Source: Symbiodinium natans
Taxonomy: Eukaryota > Sar > Dinophyceae > Suessiales > Symbiodiniaceae
Length of the DNA stretch: 64,000 nucleotides
Direction of reading: 5' to 3'
Assembly (NCBI GenBank): GCA_905221605.1
Contig: CAJNDS010002564.1
Location: 216,001-280,000 of the forward strand
The translations under genes were made by a program, and so were the position numbers. How positions within the stretch are numbered: the stretch's first letter is position 1; each line of letters begins with the position of its first letter. The notes below the pieces were generated by a model, which was not told the origin of the DNA, did no database searches, and saw nothing but the letters and a program-made list of their open reading frames with translations. Below are positions 21,401-32,779 of this stretch, one piece after another.

Positions 21401-23258
21401 CAATGTTCGGGTTTAGGGCTCAAGGCCCAACCCACAAGTTCCAAACCCCTCCAGGCCCATCCAAGCCCATCATCCAAGCCCCTAAAGCCCCCAAAGCCCA
21501 AAGCTCCTGCGAACTGTCCATGCCCTCGAGGTGCTGATACGGCTCACGGCGGAGGATGCCGTGCGGGAGGCGATGCGAAGAGCTGGGTTTTCAGCTAGAA
21601 CAGGATTATCACGTGCTCTTCTGTCCACAGCGCTTATGTCCCATCGTCCCAGCTCCGAGCCTTTCAGCGTCAGATATTGGCTGCCAGTTCTCTCCAGCGA
21701 TCGTTTGTGACTTCGTGGCGGCAGGTTGCCGAGCTCCTCCAGACTTCCTGGTCCATAGCAGCGGCGCGACGCTCTGCTGCGTGGGGGCCTCACAGGGTTG
21801 GGGATTGGGGTGATTGGGGTCATTGGGGGTATGGGTATGCGGGAACTTCCTATGACTTCCTCTGACCTAGGAGAGCTCAAGGCCCAGGAAGTGTAGGGAA
21901 ATGCATGGATGGCACTTTGCAAAGGTCACCCGCGGGCGCTGCCACAGCTCTCCAGGTGCTGCAGTCAGGCCAGGATCTCTTTCTAAGCCCGGTGCAAGAC
22001 TGTTTTCAAGTCCTCTGGCCTTCCCTGATGCTTCGCGGTGTGGGCAGCACGGCCGGGAAGGTGCCTTCCAGGGCCAACCGTTTAAAGGTGCTTCTTATCG
22101 TGCATGTTACTGTGCTGCACGACAGCTTCTTCAGGCCTGCACTCGCTCAAGCGGAAGCTGCAGGTGGAGCTCTACGCGACAGGCCAAAGGGCACGTGGGA
22201 CAAGGCTTAAGGTTTTTGTGTGATGTTCGATGTGCTTCATCCTATCCTTACTTTGATGACCAGTGTGAGCCAGATCCCAGGCAAGGGCTTTCAGGCCTCG
22301 CTCTCCGCAACTCTAGAAATTGGGATGATTTAACCGGTGATGCTTTTCTAAACATGTAAGCCTGGCATGATGGGCCTCAGAGTCTAAAGAAGCACCAAGC
22401 AGAGGCAAAAGCACCCAGCCACAAGACTCGGCGGCTCTGGCCGCCCTTGTCGCCTCTGGAGAGGAGGCTGTGAAGAAGGCAGGGGGCTTTGAGTTGAGAG
22501 TAACCCTAAACCCTAAACCCTAAGCCCCAAACCCCAAACCCCAAACCCCAAACCCTAAACCCTAAACCCTAAACATAGCAACAAGCAACCGTTTAACAAG
22601 AAAAACCACGACCAGCTGTGTTAAGCAGGCGGCCGAGCGGGCCACCGCCGCACGCGACAAGGTCCTGAAGCCCTTGGAGGAGGACCTCACCGGGCGCTGT
22701 GCAGGGCTGGGCCCAAGTTGTGGGGACAAGCTCAGACGATTCAGACGCAGGAGCATGCAGCCCTCATGTCCGAGAGCAAGGCGGTCGCTTCCGACCTTGC
22801 TCCTGACATGATGGAATGTTGTTTACCCCCCTCCCAGATCCTGACGCCTTGAGCCCCCCTGCACGACAGCGTTCGGTGGCCCGTGTCCATTCACAGCAAC
22901 TTTGGTGAGGCCGCCGCTGTGGCCCTGAAGGCTGCCGTCGAGAAAGTCCAGCCCGAGGCGGCTTGTGGGAGCTTGCGCTTTGGGCGCCTGGTAGACTGGC
23001 AGACTGTTAAAATTGAAAGACAGGTGGACGCCGTCAAGAGGAAGCATCAAGATGAGGCCAAGCAGGCGCCCGAAGCAAAGAAGACCATGCAGACCAGCTC
23101 ATGTCTAAGCTCATGTGTATCTTCGAGATGGTGGGCAGGCTGAGGAGAAGCTTCGCGAAGAAAGGAAGCAGAAGCACGAGCAAACAGCCGCAGGGCAGCA
23201 CTTGTTTGAAGCACCCATTCTGCCTCCGGTGTCGGAGTTGGAGTTGGCAAACCCGTGA
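18412..23258 (+). CDS. coiled-coil protein(s), many small exons, unknown function
   Basis: Splice-bounded helical segments occur in order: about 18412-18533 (IESFWRGALAKAEAMRLRA), 19201-19256 (AEANRLLDALLEGNIPAS, between CCACCCAG and GTACTC), from 20138 (VTAALEWKAQNDVEEED), about 20321-20405 (DKVLRFRRQLAFTQLP), 20598-20678 joined to 20787-20890 by an introner, about 21067-21198 (DKQMCKSLSVDHGVAASE), about 21515-21590 (HALEVLIRLTAEDAVREA), about 21631-21800 (LRAFQRQILAASSLQRSF), 22381-22499, 22629-22704 (AAERATAARDKVLKPLEEDL), about 22904-23100, and a last exon ending at the TGA at 23256-23258 (AEEKLREERKQKHEQTAA). Heptad-like charge patterns suggest a long structural coiled coil. More than one gene may be present; exon order and joins are inferred. 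Confidence 0.5.
18690..19080 (+). repeat. degenerate TTTAGGG-like sequence
   Basis: Scattered GGGTTTAGGG, GGGTTCAGGG and GGGTTGAGGG words with no regular phase. It lies between coding-like segments at 18.5 and 19.2 kb. A similar patch is at 19760-19830. Confidence 0.7.
20673..20790 (+). mobile_element. introner: inverted-repeat element acting as an intron
   Basis: The 118-base element has inverted ends of about 40 bases. The left begins CTTACTGTCGGTTAGTAGGG and the right ends CCCTACTAACCAACAGTAAG, which is its complement with one or two differences. Removing 20679-20786 (GT...AG, 108 bases) joins TTTTGCTTACT to TAAGTTCGAGG in phase. Both splice sites lie inside the inverted repeats, and the right end contains TACTAAC, the classical branch-point word, just before the AG. 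This matches the known introner pattern in dinoflagellates. Confidence 0.85.
22500..22628 (+). repeat. intron made largely of CCCTAAA/CCCCAAA repeats
   Basis: The sequence reads GTAACCCTAAACCC... with about ten heptamers, then unique sequence ending TTAAGCAG at 22628, before an exon of clear coiled-coil character. The heptamers start two bases after the GT. The upstream exon 22381-22499 is open in two frames, so its phase is not fixed. Confidence 0.7.
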
Positions 23259-23467
23259 TATCTGATATCTGATGATCTCGCCAGCCCAGGTCGCGCTTCA
23301 CAAGATTGCCATCAGCACACAGATTGAGAAGGCCGTTTGCGTAGCAGAAAATCTCCAAACCGTGTAGTATACGTTTCATTGCCGGACATCATGCTCCCTC
23401 CCCCCTCCCCTCCTCCATTCAAGCATCTCTGCTTATAACTGTGTCCATCACACCCCTGTCTTGGCAG

Positions 23468-24217
23468 GAGCGATTGGAGGCTGGCCTTGTGGACAAGAGT
23501 AGGCCGGCAAGCTTAGATAGTCCACCCAGACGCAGGCGCTTGCGGCCTGAGTCCCGCCGCATACATCTCCCCATTTTTGCCCTCGGGCTCACCCAGGCCA
23601 AAGGTTGCCTGCTACAAGAAAGTCTTCGCGAACGTGAAGGAACTCCAGCAGGAGCTCAAGGCGCCCCCCCACACTTCCCCACGCTTCCCCGCGCTTCCCC
23701 CCAAGTGGCAACCGCACAGGCTCTCGACTCAAGGGTCTCAATTCTGGGCAAGTAGTCATGGTGCCAGGATCTGGAGGTCAGCGGGACTGCCAACCGGCAA
23801 GGGGCCTAGACATTCCGAGATGTAGCAGTACACAGAAGTTGGTCACTTCGGTTCTTGGACTCTGCTCTTGTTTTCCAGGGTGGCGCAACAGCACCCCTTT
23901 GAGTTCCGAAACGGCTCTCAGGAAGAGTCAGGGCATCCTGCAGCACACGCTGCGAGCCCTGGAGCGGCCGCCTCAAAAAGCAGAAAGGGGTCAAAAATGG
24001 ATAGGAGGGAGGGATATGCAGGGAGAGAGCATCTCTCGGGTGTGCAACAAGTTCCTGCGTGCTTGTGGAAGCTACGGAAGGAGCTCATGCCTGATTTCTC
24101 AGGTCCCGGGCGGCCAAGGCAGAGAGTGACGCCAAAGGGAAGGTGCTCTTCGGTGCCTGGTCCGCAGAAAGCGCAGCACGAAAGAAACAGAGAAACCTTA
24201 GGGCACGCTTGGCATGA
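23468..24217 (+). CDS. coiled-coil protein fragment, unknown
   Basis: After CTTGGCAG an exon from 23468 reads ERLEAGLVDKSRPASLDSPP and then an Arg-rich stretch. A second segment near 23600-23680 reads VACYKKVFANVKELQQELK. A third near 23905-23985 reads TALRKSQGILQHTLRALE. The last exon starts at 24103 after TTTCTCAG, reads SRAAKAESDAKGKVLFGAW and ends at TGA 24215-24217. Charged helical composition throughout; no family recognised. It may continue the preceding coiled-coil gene. Confidence 0.45.
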
Positions 24218-24541
24218 GTCCCCCCAAACTTGAATCTGAGGTGAGGAGGAGCAAGACGTGAAGGACTTCAAACCGAGCTCTCAGGCATGGGGTAGAGTGG
24301 CCAGATGGGCCCTCAGCTAGACCCGCTTTTAAAAATCGACTGGGAGGTGCTCAAAAAGCAAGAGAAGAGCGTGGAGCAAGAGGAGCAGTTCCAAGTCCAG
24401 CTCGAGTGCAGGGCCCAGTGGGAAGTGTCCTGTCCCAAAGTGTGAGGCCAGTTCTTCGTCTGGGTTCAGCGTTAGCTCCTAACGCAATGTCCGTGTGATG
24501 AAGCTGTGTGCTTGGATTGGTATGCCGGTGTGGCCCCTCAG

Positions 24542-25080
24542 GTCCGAGGTGCAAAGCCTGCGCGCGGACTTAGAAGCGAAAGCCAGCCGCGAGGCTGCCG
24601 AAACGAGCATGCCGCCGAAAGCATGCCGTGGAAAGTTCAAGGTTCAAGCATGCAGAAATTCAGAAAGCCTCGGAGAGAAAGAAGCTCTCAGAAGATCTCC
24701 GATGCGAGCGCTGCAGGCCGGCAGCCTCGGCGCCCAGCTGCGCCGGGAGGCAGAGGAGGTTGGCCAGGTGCCCGCCGACCTCGAGAAGCACTGTGCCAGA
24801 CTGTGGGTATTTCGGTTGGTGATGCGCCCAGACACCTTTTGCCAGGCGGCAGCATCTGTGGAACACCGCATCGCCGGCTGGAAGGAGTGGACCAACCCAC
24901 TCTTCCCTCGAAGACTTAAGGGATGATTTCTAGTCTTTCGTGCTGTTCGGACCTCCCGGTCTCCCGGCGGCTTCTGCCCAACTGGCCCAACTGGCCCAAG
25001 AGTCGTCGTACCTTCGCCAGGAGCGGGCGGAGGCTGTTCGGCAGTGGCTCGCAGAGGCGACGGGGAGTTTCGGTTTTCTG
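24542..25080 (+). CDS. coiled-coil protein fragment, unknown
   Basis: An exon after CCCCTCAG reads SEVQSLRADLEAKASREAAE. About 24715-24810 reads LQAGSLGAQLRREAEEVGQ. About 24960-25080 reads LAQESSYLRQERAEAVRQWL and ends exactly at a GTGAGC donor at 25081. A short candidate exon (KSAAQIVSAAEFIK) lies at 25145-25186. The exon starting phase (G|TCC) resembles that of the exon at 24103, hinting at exon duplication. Function unknown. Confidence 0.45.
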
Positions 25081-25189
25081 GTGAGCCCAAAGCTTGTGCC
25101 CCGCTCAAGTCGGGAACAATCTCGAAAGGTGGTGCCGGTCGCAAAGTCTGCAGCGCAGATCGTGTCAGCCGCCGAGTTCATCAAGGTGG

Positions 25190-26340
25190 GCTGGGCTTCA
25201 GTGATTCTCACGATTATCACTGCGGGTTTCGAGAGGTGCCTCACGAAACACCTCGTCTGATCTCGCCTGCCAAATGAGTTAGCCTTGAGACTTGCGTGCG
25301 CGTGCCAGGCCTGCCAGGTGCCGCGGCCCCGGATTTTCAAGCGAACCAGCTGTGAAGATCGGTCTCTCCCACTTAAAGGAAGAACATGGGGAAGCACAGT
25401 GACGAGGGTGAATCATGGCATGGGATTAATGCTCAAGAAGGTCGCGAGTGAAAGTATGGACCTGGCACACAGACGTATGCAGCTGCTAATCGCCCAGCTT
25501 TGTCGTGATACCCCTTCCTGCCATGAGCTGCATGGTTTTAGGACAAGGGCCTCACAAACCTCTAGACCATGGCTTGTGGGAGACTGCACGCACATGAACA
25601 GGGGCGTAATGTCGAGGACAAACCCGAAACACCTTGAATTAGAGAGAGCCACGCCCCTCACCTACTTCGCATGCAGCACCAGAATCGATCTCTGGCCAAC
25701 CTGGCAAAACTGACAGTGCCGAGTTCCACTACCTAGTCCACAACCCTTTCAAAAAAGAGTCTAAAAACGTGAGAGCAATGCGGAGGGACATGTACACGAC
25801 ATCGCAACGTGCTTGAATCAGACTGAATCAGGCCACAAGAATCACAAAACATCACGAGCAGGTCGCTCCTAAACGCCCAAAACCCTCAAAGCCATTCAGC
25901 GCCTGTAATGCCCATCATGCCCTGGATCACACTCGACACCAAGGCCCGAGCCCGCCCACACTTACGGCGCTTGCCTCCGGGCGGTGGCAAAGCAGGTGAT
26001 CTCGCTGGAGGGCCAGGCCATGGGGAAAACGAGACTCAGAACATGGGAAGGAGGGGAGCTCGCCTTGCAAATGCCAACTCTGGCACCAGGATATTCCCGC
26101 AAAGTGCCCCGTGGTTCTGTGATGGGTCAATAGATGTTACGGGCTCCGGAACTTTGATATGTCTTGATACGCTGTTTGCATGCAGCTTGTCCAGGCCGAG
26201 AATGTTGCCAGAGGGGCGTCCTCGCCGCGCGAAGGCATTCGGTCTCTTTGAAGTTGCCTGCGTGTGTTCAATGTGACCAGGAAGAGTACAACAGCCTTCT
26301 TTCCGATATCTGCATGCAGTATTTCCTTTTTAAGGGTTTA
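25190..26340. other. no recognisable gene
   Basis: Several moderate open frames (for example 25285-25713) lack recognisable motifs and splice-bounded exons. A short helix-like piece near 25440-25510 (AHRRMQLLIAQLC) is the only candidate. Confidence 0.4.
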
Positions 26341-26357
26341 CAACAAAAAACAACAAC

Positions 26358-26487
26358 ATATGTGCTGACCAACTACATTAGTAGTGGAATCCACAACAAA
26401 AGTAGTGTAATCCAAGTAAAAGTAGTGTTATCCAAGTGCTGGAGCTTGAATTTATGTGCTGACCAACAACATTTGTAGTGGAATCCA
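26358..26487 (+). repeat. pair of 35-base direct repeats with short internal repeats
   Basis: ATGTGCTGACCAACWACATT plus WGTAGTGGAATCCA occurs at 26359-26393 and 26453-26487. Between the copies AAAGTAGTGTWATCCAAGT is repeated twice. Confidence 0.85.
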
Positions 26488-26623
26488 TGTGGCCTACACC
26501 TTTCGACAACAATATTTGAGCAAGACCACTACTAAACAACAATAAAACTACTCTCAGACAACAACAGACCACCATATTTGGTGGTACACGCCATAAATCA
26601 GTGTGGGGATGTGTGCTTGGGAT

Positions 26624-26661
26624 TGGAAAATGGATGCGAATATATGCATCCATTTTCCAAG
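26624..26661 (+). repeat. perfect 15-bp hairpin
   Basis: TTGGAAAATGGATGC (26624-26638) and its exact complement (26647-26661) are separated by the loop GAATATAT. No T-run follows, so it is not a typical terminator. Confidence 0.9.
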
Positions 26662-26689
26662 ACTTGAAGACTCGCATTGACAGGCCTCG

Positions 26690-26792
26690 TGAGCTCTCGA
26701 CCCTCCGATCCCTTCCGGCCCTGACAGGCGACCTGACGCAGCAACTGCAACGGCTCAAGTCGACCTTGAAGGCTCCTTCATGCGGGTTTTAG
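26690..26792 (+). CDS. possible exon, unknown
   Basis: The frame contains TGDLTQQLQRLKSTLKAPSC, helical in character, and is followed by a GGGTTTTAGGG-like stretch. Supported only by composition. Confidence 0.25.
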
Positions 26793-26932
26793 GGTTTTCG
26801 GGTTTAGGCTTTGGGGGTGGGGGGCTGAGGGCGCAGTGGCTCTTACGTGAGTTCGTTTGTAACAGAAGCGCCCGGGTTGCTGGATAAACAAGGCCCTGCC
26901 AACAGGAAGGCACTCAAGAACTGAAGGCCACC

Positions 26933-27228
26933 TGTTAATTGTTAATTGTTAATTGTTAATTGCTAATTGTTAATTGTTAATTGTTAATTGTTAATTGTTA
27001 ATTGTTAATTGTTAATTGTTAATTGTTAATTGTTAATTGTTAATTGCTAATTGCTAATTGCTAATTGCTAATTGTTAATTGTTAATTGTTAATTGTTAAT
27101 TGTTAATTGTTAATTGTTAATTGTTAATTGTTAATTGTTAATTGTTAATTGTTAATTGTTAATTGTTAATTGTTAATTGTTAATTGTTAATTGTTAATTG
27201 TTAATTGTTAATTGTTAATTGTTAATTG
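26933..27228 (+). repeat. TTAATTG heptamer satellite
   Basis: About 42 tandem copies of a 7-base unit (TGTTAAT phase). TGCTAAT variants cluster at about 26959 and 27046-27075. The block is otherwise nearly perfect. Confidence 0.98.
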
Positions 27229-27870
27229 AAATATAGAACATTCACAGATTAGTATACGCCATTTCTTATGAAATACGCGTACCTGTACCTATTCACAGCC
27301 TAGAGCTGGTAGCAAAGGTCTGCGGCTTAGGATGCCCGATCTTTCTAATAGTGCCTCGAAGGACTTGGGATGTCGTATGCTGTGCGAGTCACTGTCACGA
27401 ATCCAGGGACCCCCCCCAGCCAGGTAGCGAATCACAGACCTCGGGGTATGAGTAAGGGACGCTTTTCGTAGACTAGGGTATCATCAGTCTGGAGATCCCT
27501 TAGATTGTTGAGAGGCTTGTTTCGGTTTCAGGGTCTGTGATGTTTTGTTTTTCTAAGTTAAGGCAGCTTCTATCGTTTAGTTCCCATGAGTTTGCGGGGT
27601 TCAGGGTTTCTTTAGTTTTTAACTATCATTTGCATTTTCTAACCATGCTTCCATTTTCTCGGGATATGGGTTTCGGGTTGGGTGTTATGGGTTTTCTATC
27701 GGGTCGGCAAGCTATGGGTGAAGTATGCTATTCTTACGGGTTCATATAGCATGGGTTCTTCAGGTGGGTCTTAGTATGGGCTAGAAATGGACATGGTAGT
27801 TGCTACCTTCTTTTAGGTAGTGTACCCAAGATGGTTTCAGGGCCTGCGGAGTTAGGGTGTTTCTCTCCGA
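27229..27870. other. no recognisable gene
   Basis: AT-richer unique sequence. A 70-codon hydrophobic open frame at 27537-27749 has no recognisable feature. Confidence 0.4.
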
Positions 27871-27875
27871 AGCCA

Positions 27876-28687
27876 GTTCTCACTCCGGGGGCACCACTTT
27901 GCGCCCGCTTTGTCTCGAGGCCCTTGGCGAGCTGCGGACCACCTTCCCTGACCTCCCGGATGTCCGGAGCTCGCCGAACGCGGCCAAAGGGAGGTGCCCC
28001 CTAACCTCATGTCACTCTGTTGCTCCGGTTTGTGGAGAGTTCGTGTTGCTGCGCTGCCGCTCATTTTGCATTGGGACGTGCTGGGGAGAGAGCAGCGATG
28101 TGTTTTTCTTTTCTAGATCATCTCCTTAGTGAGCATGCCTGCTGCTCTTCGAGCCAGTGACCCCCAAACCTTCAAGAAGTCAAGGCTGTCTGCCTGCCAG
28201 GAGGCGGCTATACGGCAGGGAGGAAGAGGAGGAGGACGATGCAGAGGCTCTTAGCAGCTCAAATCTTACTAGCTGCTGGCTTGTGGTACTCAGCAGTCAG
28301 AGAACATGAGGCCATAGTTGGCGATGCACATGCTCCAAAGACCGCTACGCCGATGGCACATAAAGGGTTCTGTTGGGCATCTCCTGGGTGGCACTCGTTT
28401 TTAGAAAGCTGAAAGATGCTCCCTGGAATCCGTGTGCTTGTGAGAGTGGTTTCCAACATCGCGCCCAGCAGGCAAAGCCCGGCAGTGGCAATGGATCGAG
28501 GAGCAATTGGGAGGGATGTGGGTTTCATGATCCCAGCCGCCCCAGCCTCTTGCCTCTACGTCCTCTTCCTGTCCCTAGCAGGAGGCCTTCCACTAACGGC
28601 CCTCCGCCTCTGCCGCTCTCCGCAGCTGCGGAGGGTGGTGACGAGGAGACGGACACTCCGCGGGAGGACTGGCTAGGGAAGCTATAG
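27876..28687 (+). CDS. possible gene fragment, unknown
   Basis: About 27876-27995 reads ALGELRTTFPDLPDVRSSPN in a frame of good composition. After CCTAGCAG at about 28580 the frame reads RPSTNGPPPLPLSAAAEGGD, then an acidic tail, to TAG at 28685-28687. The second piece looks like a C-terminal exon. The connection between the two is inferred. Confidence 0.35.
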
Positions 28688-29067
28688 ATCCTGGAATTTG
28701 GAGGGGCTGATGTTGACATGTGTTGACCCCATTGCCCGCCATTCTAAATGGTCAACATGTGTGTGCGTGGGTGGGTGTGACCAAGCTGCACATGTTTCGG
28801 AGCCAAGCTAGGCAGTGATCCAGACGAGTCCCAGCTGATCAGCTCAGACTTCCTTCAGACTGGGAGAACAGCCCGAGGTTTACGAGGAGACTGGGACAGA
28901 AGCCCGAAGTTAGGAAGGAGCAGCCGCATGGCTAGCCTATCTGCCAGAAACATGGACCCTGCAGGCCAGAAGATCGTCATGTTGGGTTCACATTTCTTGT
29001 GGTTGTTGGGTAACCCAAATAAATAGCCCTATCACTCAAAGTTCATCTGAAGAGACTGAGCCCTGCC

Positions 29068-31733
29068 ATGGCTCCCTCCAGTGAGCTGCGGCTTCGCGTG
29101 CTCGAGGCCTGGGCTTCAAGAGATCCTGGAACGCGTGGTAAGACGGACCACCTTCCGGCTTCTATCCAGGTAGATTCCGTAAGTGTACGTAGTTGGGCGG
29201 ATATGCTCGTACATGGCCCTGTCCACTGTGGACGGCGCATGTAAGGGTTCTGAGGTCAACCGACTGCGCCTGCGAGTGGCCGAGCAGGGTGATCCCGTCC
29301 CTTGGCCTGAAGCTTTCGCACAGCAGCAGGGTTGGGGTGCACGAATCTGAATGGCCATCGAGCTTCAGGCCAACCCACTAGTGCTGCTCATCCATGGCTG
29401 GCCAGAATGCTGGCCGCTCGCTTTGCAGACAAGAGCGCTTGGCCTTCTGGGAGTTTTGGAGGGGTCTCTCAGCTTCGTCGACAGGTTCTCGTGGCGCTGG
29501 CAACTTCCCGCACTAGCGAAGGCGCACGAGCCTTTTCAGACTCGGGTTTTGTGCTCGGAGATAGGGGGGAGCTTTCCTCGGACGTTTGCTGCTCGAAAGG
29601 GGGGTTGTTATGCCTTCCTGCACGGACAGGCGGGGTATTATGCGGTGGCGCCGGACATGCCGGGCTATGGCGGTTCAGACTCTCCCAAAGAGGTGCTCAG
29701 ATGCAGCTACTCCAAGTGAGCGCAGCGGGCAGAAAGCCCCTTACTCAGGTCGCCCGCTATGACTCCAAACAGATTGGCCAGGAGACTTGGCAGCGGCTTG
29801 GACAGGGATGCGATCCATCTCAAAAGAAAGGAGGCCCATGAACATCACACTACATCATACTGCTGCCGAGGACATGCTGGCACTTCTAGAGGCTTTGGGC
29901 AAGCCCTGCTATGCCCTGGTTGGCCATGACTGGGGTGCCCTTCACGTATGGAGCCCTGGCAAAAACCTACTGTGTCTAAGTGCACAGACAAATTTTCGAA
30001 GTCAGGAGTACTTGCTACTGATGCAGACTGACACACCCCCGCCCTCCCCCTCCCAGGCTCCTGGGCAGTATGCATCCGGAAGCCTTTCCCCGGCTGCTTG
30101 GCGGCATCGGGGATTGGGTGGGAGGAATGTCTGGAGAGCTATGGTTGCTCCATGGTGCAGGCTTTGTGCCATGAGCGTGCCGCCGAACCTCCTCCTGTCC
30201 AAGCGACCTCCGGTAGCGAACCTTACTTCCATGCACGGTGACTACTTCAACTACATTGCCTATCACAATGAGTACAAGCGCTACGGAGAAACCTGGCCGG
30301 TCGACGATCCCACTGCCGTCTCGGGTCCCGCAGATCAAGAATACGACTCCGATCCGGAAAACTTCTTGCTTCGCTGCTACCTGTCTGGGGCTTGGGGAAC
30401 ATCCCAGGTGAAGGCCATCCCCTTCGAGGCACTGGAGCCTAAGAAAGACTGCAGGGTCAAGAGCATCAGCAGATGAGGCGAAGTATGCCTAAGTAGCCCC
30501 CAAAATTAGCCCGTGTAACCAATACGAGGATCCCTAGTAAGGATCCCTCCCGTCCTGCGCTGTTTGCAGGCCGGCCGTAACAAGGATCCGAAGCGTGCCA
30601 GCGGTGGATTCCTGGATCGGCTTCCGCAGCCGCGCCCTGGGGCAGCGTGGCCTGCAGCGCAAGTCCTCGCCGGGGCTTTGTTGGGGTTCAGGTGGGTTCG
30701 TTTCTTCTCGTTCTTTCTGGCTTAGGGTTGACAGGTCGGCGTACACGGGCGACATTTTGTTGCACATTGAGCCGAGGGTGAACTGAGAGTTTCGCCATAT
30801 TTCGCCCCAGGCTCGTGTACATGCGGGGGGCGCTGGCATAGTGCTCACCTGTGCTCACCTCATGTCCCTCTTACTCGACTCATGAGCGCGAAGCTGAGAA
30901 GATGCGCGAAGTCTCTGAGGCACCTCTGCCCTCATGGCTTCCTCGTCCGGCCCTTGATCGCTTCGTCGACGAGTTCCGCAAGTCGGGCTCCTCATCCAAT
31001 CCTTCCAGTTGCTACAAACATGTTGAGTTGTTTTGTGTCATTATGTAGTTGAGTAGTGTTGCTGGGTGGGTATGTGCAGCCTATGAATCTTAACATCCCG
31101 AGCTCAGGATTTCGTGGAGGGGTCAACTACTATCGCTGCCTAGATCGGAGCTGGACACAAGCGCAGGAGTCTTTGAAGAAAACCGGGAGAAAGGTCCTGT
31201 GCCTCGGCTGCTAACCTCAAGCACAACTGGGGGCGGGTGCGATATGCTGCGATATGCAGTGATGGTGGGAGCCGAGGCAACCCCTGCTGTTTATCGCGGG
31301 GGAACTGGATATGGTCATCGAAACGAACGGTGGTATGGAAGGTTCGACGGCTGCGCTTCGACGGGCATGTGCCGACCTGCGCGGGGTCGTGTACATTCCG
31401 GACTGCGGCCACTGGAACACCCAGGAGAAGCCGCACGAGACCAATGCCGCATTGCTCGGGTTCTTGGCTGCGACGAAGGACTTGAGCCCAGGCCGCCAGC
31501 TGCTGAGTAGAGCGGTTGCATTCGCTGTTGCACATGTCTGCTCGTTCACATCGGCCTGCCTGTGTCACTGTGTCGTGCAAAGCCAGGTGCGACGAGCCGG
31601 CTCTGAGTCAAGCGACTTCCATGCGCCAAAATGGCGCTTTCGCTCACACTCAGCAGGGCATTGGAAGTTTGTTGCCGAACTTGTCGGCTCGATTGGGCAG
31701 TCGCTTGAAAGAGCCGGGGCCAACGTCACATGA
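29068..31733 (+). CDS. alpha/beta hydrolase, epoxide-hydrolase-like, at least 12 exons
   Basis: Exons joined by family order and phase: 29255-29290 (VNRLRLRVAEQG), 29369-29412 (NPLVLLIHGWPECW, oxyanion-hole HGWPE), 29485-29521 (FSWRWQLPALAK), 29630-29692 (YYAVAPDMPGYGGSDSPKE), 29749-29781 (VARYDSKQIGQ), 29871-29950 (nucleophile elbow LVGHDWGA), 30057-30095 (LLGSMHPEAFPRL), 30161-30407 (cap region with VPPNLLLSKRPP and DYFNYIAYHNE), from 30570 (GGFLDRLPQP), about 30903-30986 (LPSWLPRPALDRFVDEFRKS), 31108-31193 (FRGGVNYYRCLDRSW) and from 31272 (LLFIAGELDMV acid, then YIPDCGHWNTQEKP catalytic His). Asp, Asp and His of the triad are all present, so an active epoxide hydrolase opening epoxides with water is likely. 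Introns use GT, GC (29413, 29522, 30987) and GA (29291, 29782, 29951) donors. The ATG at 29068 is tentative, and the frame stays open to 31733. Confidence 0.85.
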
Positions 31734-32309
31734 ATGGGCACTTAACCCTTGTCAATCATTCCTTGTCCAAGGTCACCGAAGCGAGCGCGGCACAGATGTA
31801 ACACAAAGCGACACAAGGCGTGGTGTCAAGACAATCTTGGTCGCTTTGCAGGACTCAGCCCCGGTGGCGAGTTTTGGGCTCGGGCCCCCGCCCAGCCGAC
31901 CGCCTCCGAGGCAGTGCCTCTCGGGCTTGTGCTCGTTTGCTCCCTCTCTCTTGCTCTCTCCCTCCCTCTCGCTTCTTCAACGTTCGGCTTTTACTTTGTT
32001 TCCATCTGTTTGAGAATGTGGTGAGAAGGCTCCAGAGCGGTTCTATCGGTTCCATTGTGCTGAAGTTTCTGGGGTCTGTGACGCTGTGTGCTGTGGTCCG
32101 AGTCATGTAAGGACGAATGCTTATAAAACCGCAGTGTTAACCTTAGCTTCTCCGAGTTGGCCTTTCGCGTGTCGAACCTGCCAACCCGGCCCGAACCCAG
32201 AAGTCCCTTGAGTCCTTGCTAACTCGCGCCCTAGATGCAGGCAGGGGGCCGCTGCAGAAGGTGGCTTCAACCTCAGCAGCCCCTGGGCTGCAAAGCATGA
32301 TGCAAAGCT
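31734..32309. other. no recognisable gene
   Basis: Spacer after the hydrolase. It includes a pyrimidine-rich CTCTC stretch at about 31942-31975. No motif seen. Confidence 0.4.
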
Positions 32310-32591
32310 GTGCTCCAGTCCATGGACGGCCGACATCACAAAGAACACAGAAAGCGCAGGAAGCACAGAAAGCACAGAAAGCACCCTAAGTCAAAAGATT
32401 GCAAAATGCGAGATGCGACCTCCACGCTGGCGGAGCTGGGACAGGGCCTGTCGGCTCTGTCCTCCACGCCTGGAGCCTCAGTGAGGCAGTTTTCCATTGA
32501 GAATCGGGTGCTGGGCAGCTTCCAGTCGATGCTATCTGGTCCATGCTTTCGAGAGTTGCGGGGCTCCGTAGGATCTCCGCTTGCAGCTTGA
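32310..32591 (+). CDS. possible small Lys/His/Arg-rich protein
   Basis: A frame of 93 codons begins with a basic block (HRKRRKHRKHRKHPK) encoded by an AGCACAGAA tandem repeat at about 32348-32384. It continues with ordinary-looking sequence (LAELGQGLSALSST) to TGA. It lies between the hydrolase and the SLOG-like gene. It could equally be an upstream exon or non-coding. Confidence 0.3.
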   Translation: MLQSMDGRHHKEHRKRRKHRKHRKHPKSKDCKMRDATSTLAELGQGLSALSSTPGASVRQFSIENRVLGSFQSMLSGPCFRELRGSVGSPLAA

Positions 32592-32779
32592 TCACGTCAC
32601 GTTAGGTGTCTTGACCCACCCCAGGCATTCGACCCCGGTTGAGCAATCTCAGCTGGGCCACACAGGTAACTAGTATATAGTCAACACCCGGCAAGCCGCG
32701 CACTCCAACACCTCAGACTAGATTAGCTTGACTTTGCCTCACCCCCACCCCCCAGCCCCTCCCCGCCCCTCCCACATCA

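Noticed and set aside
26933-27228. CRISPR array
   Set aside because: The 7-base unit has no spacers; it is a simple satellite.
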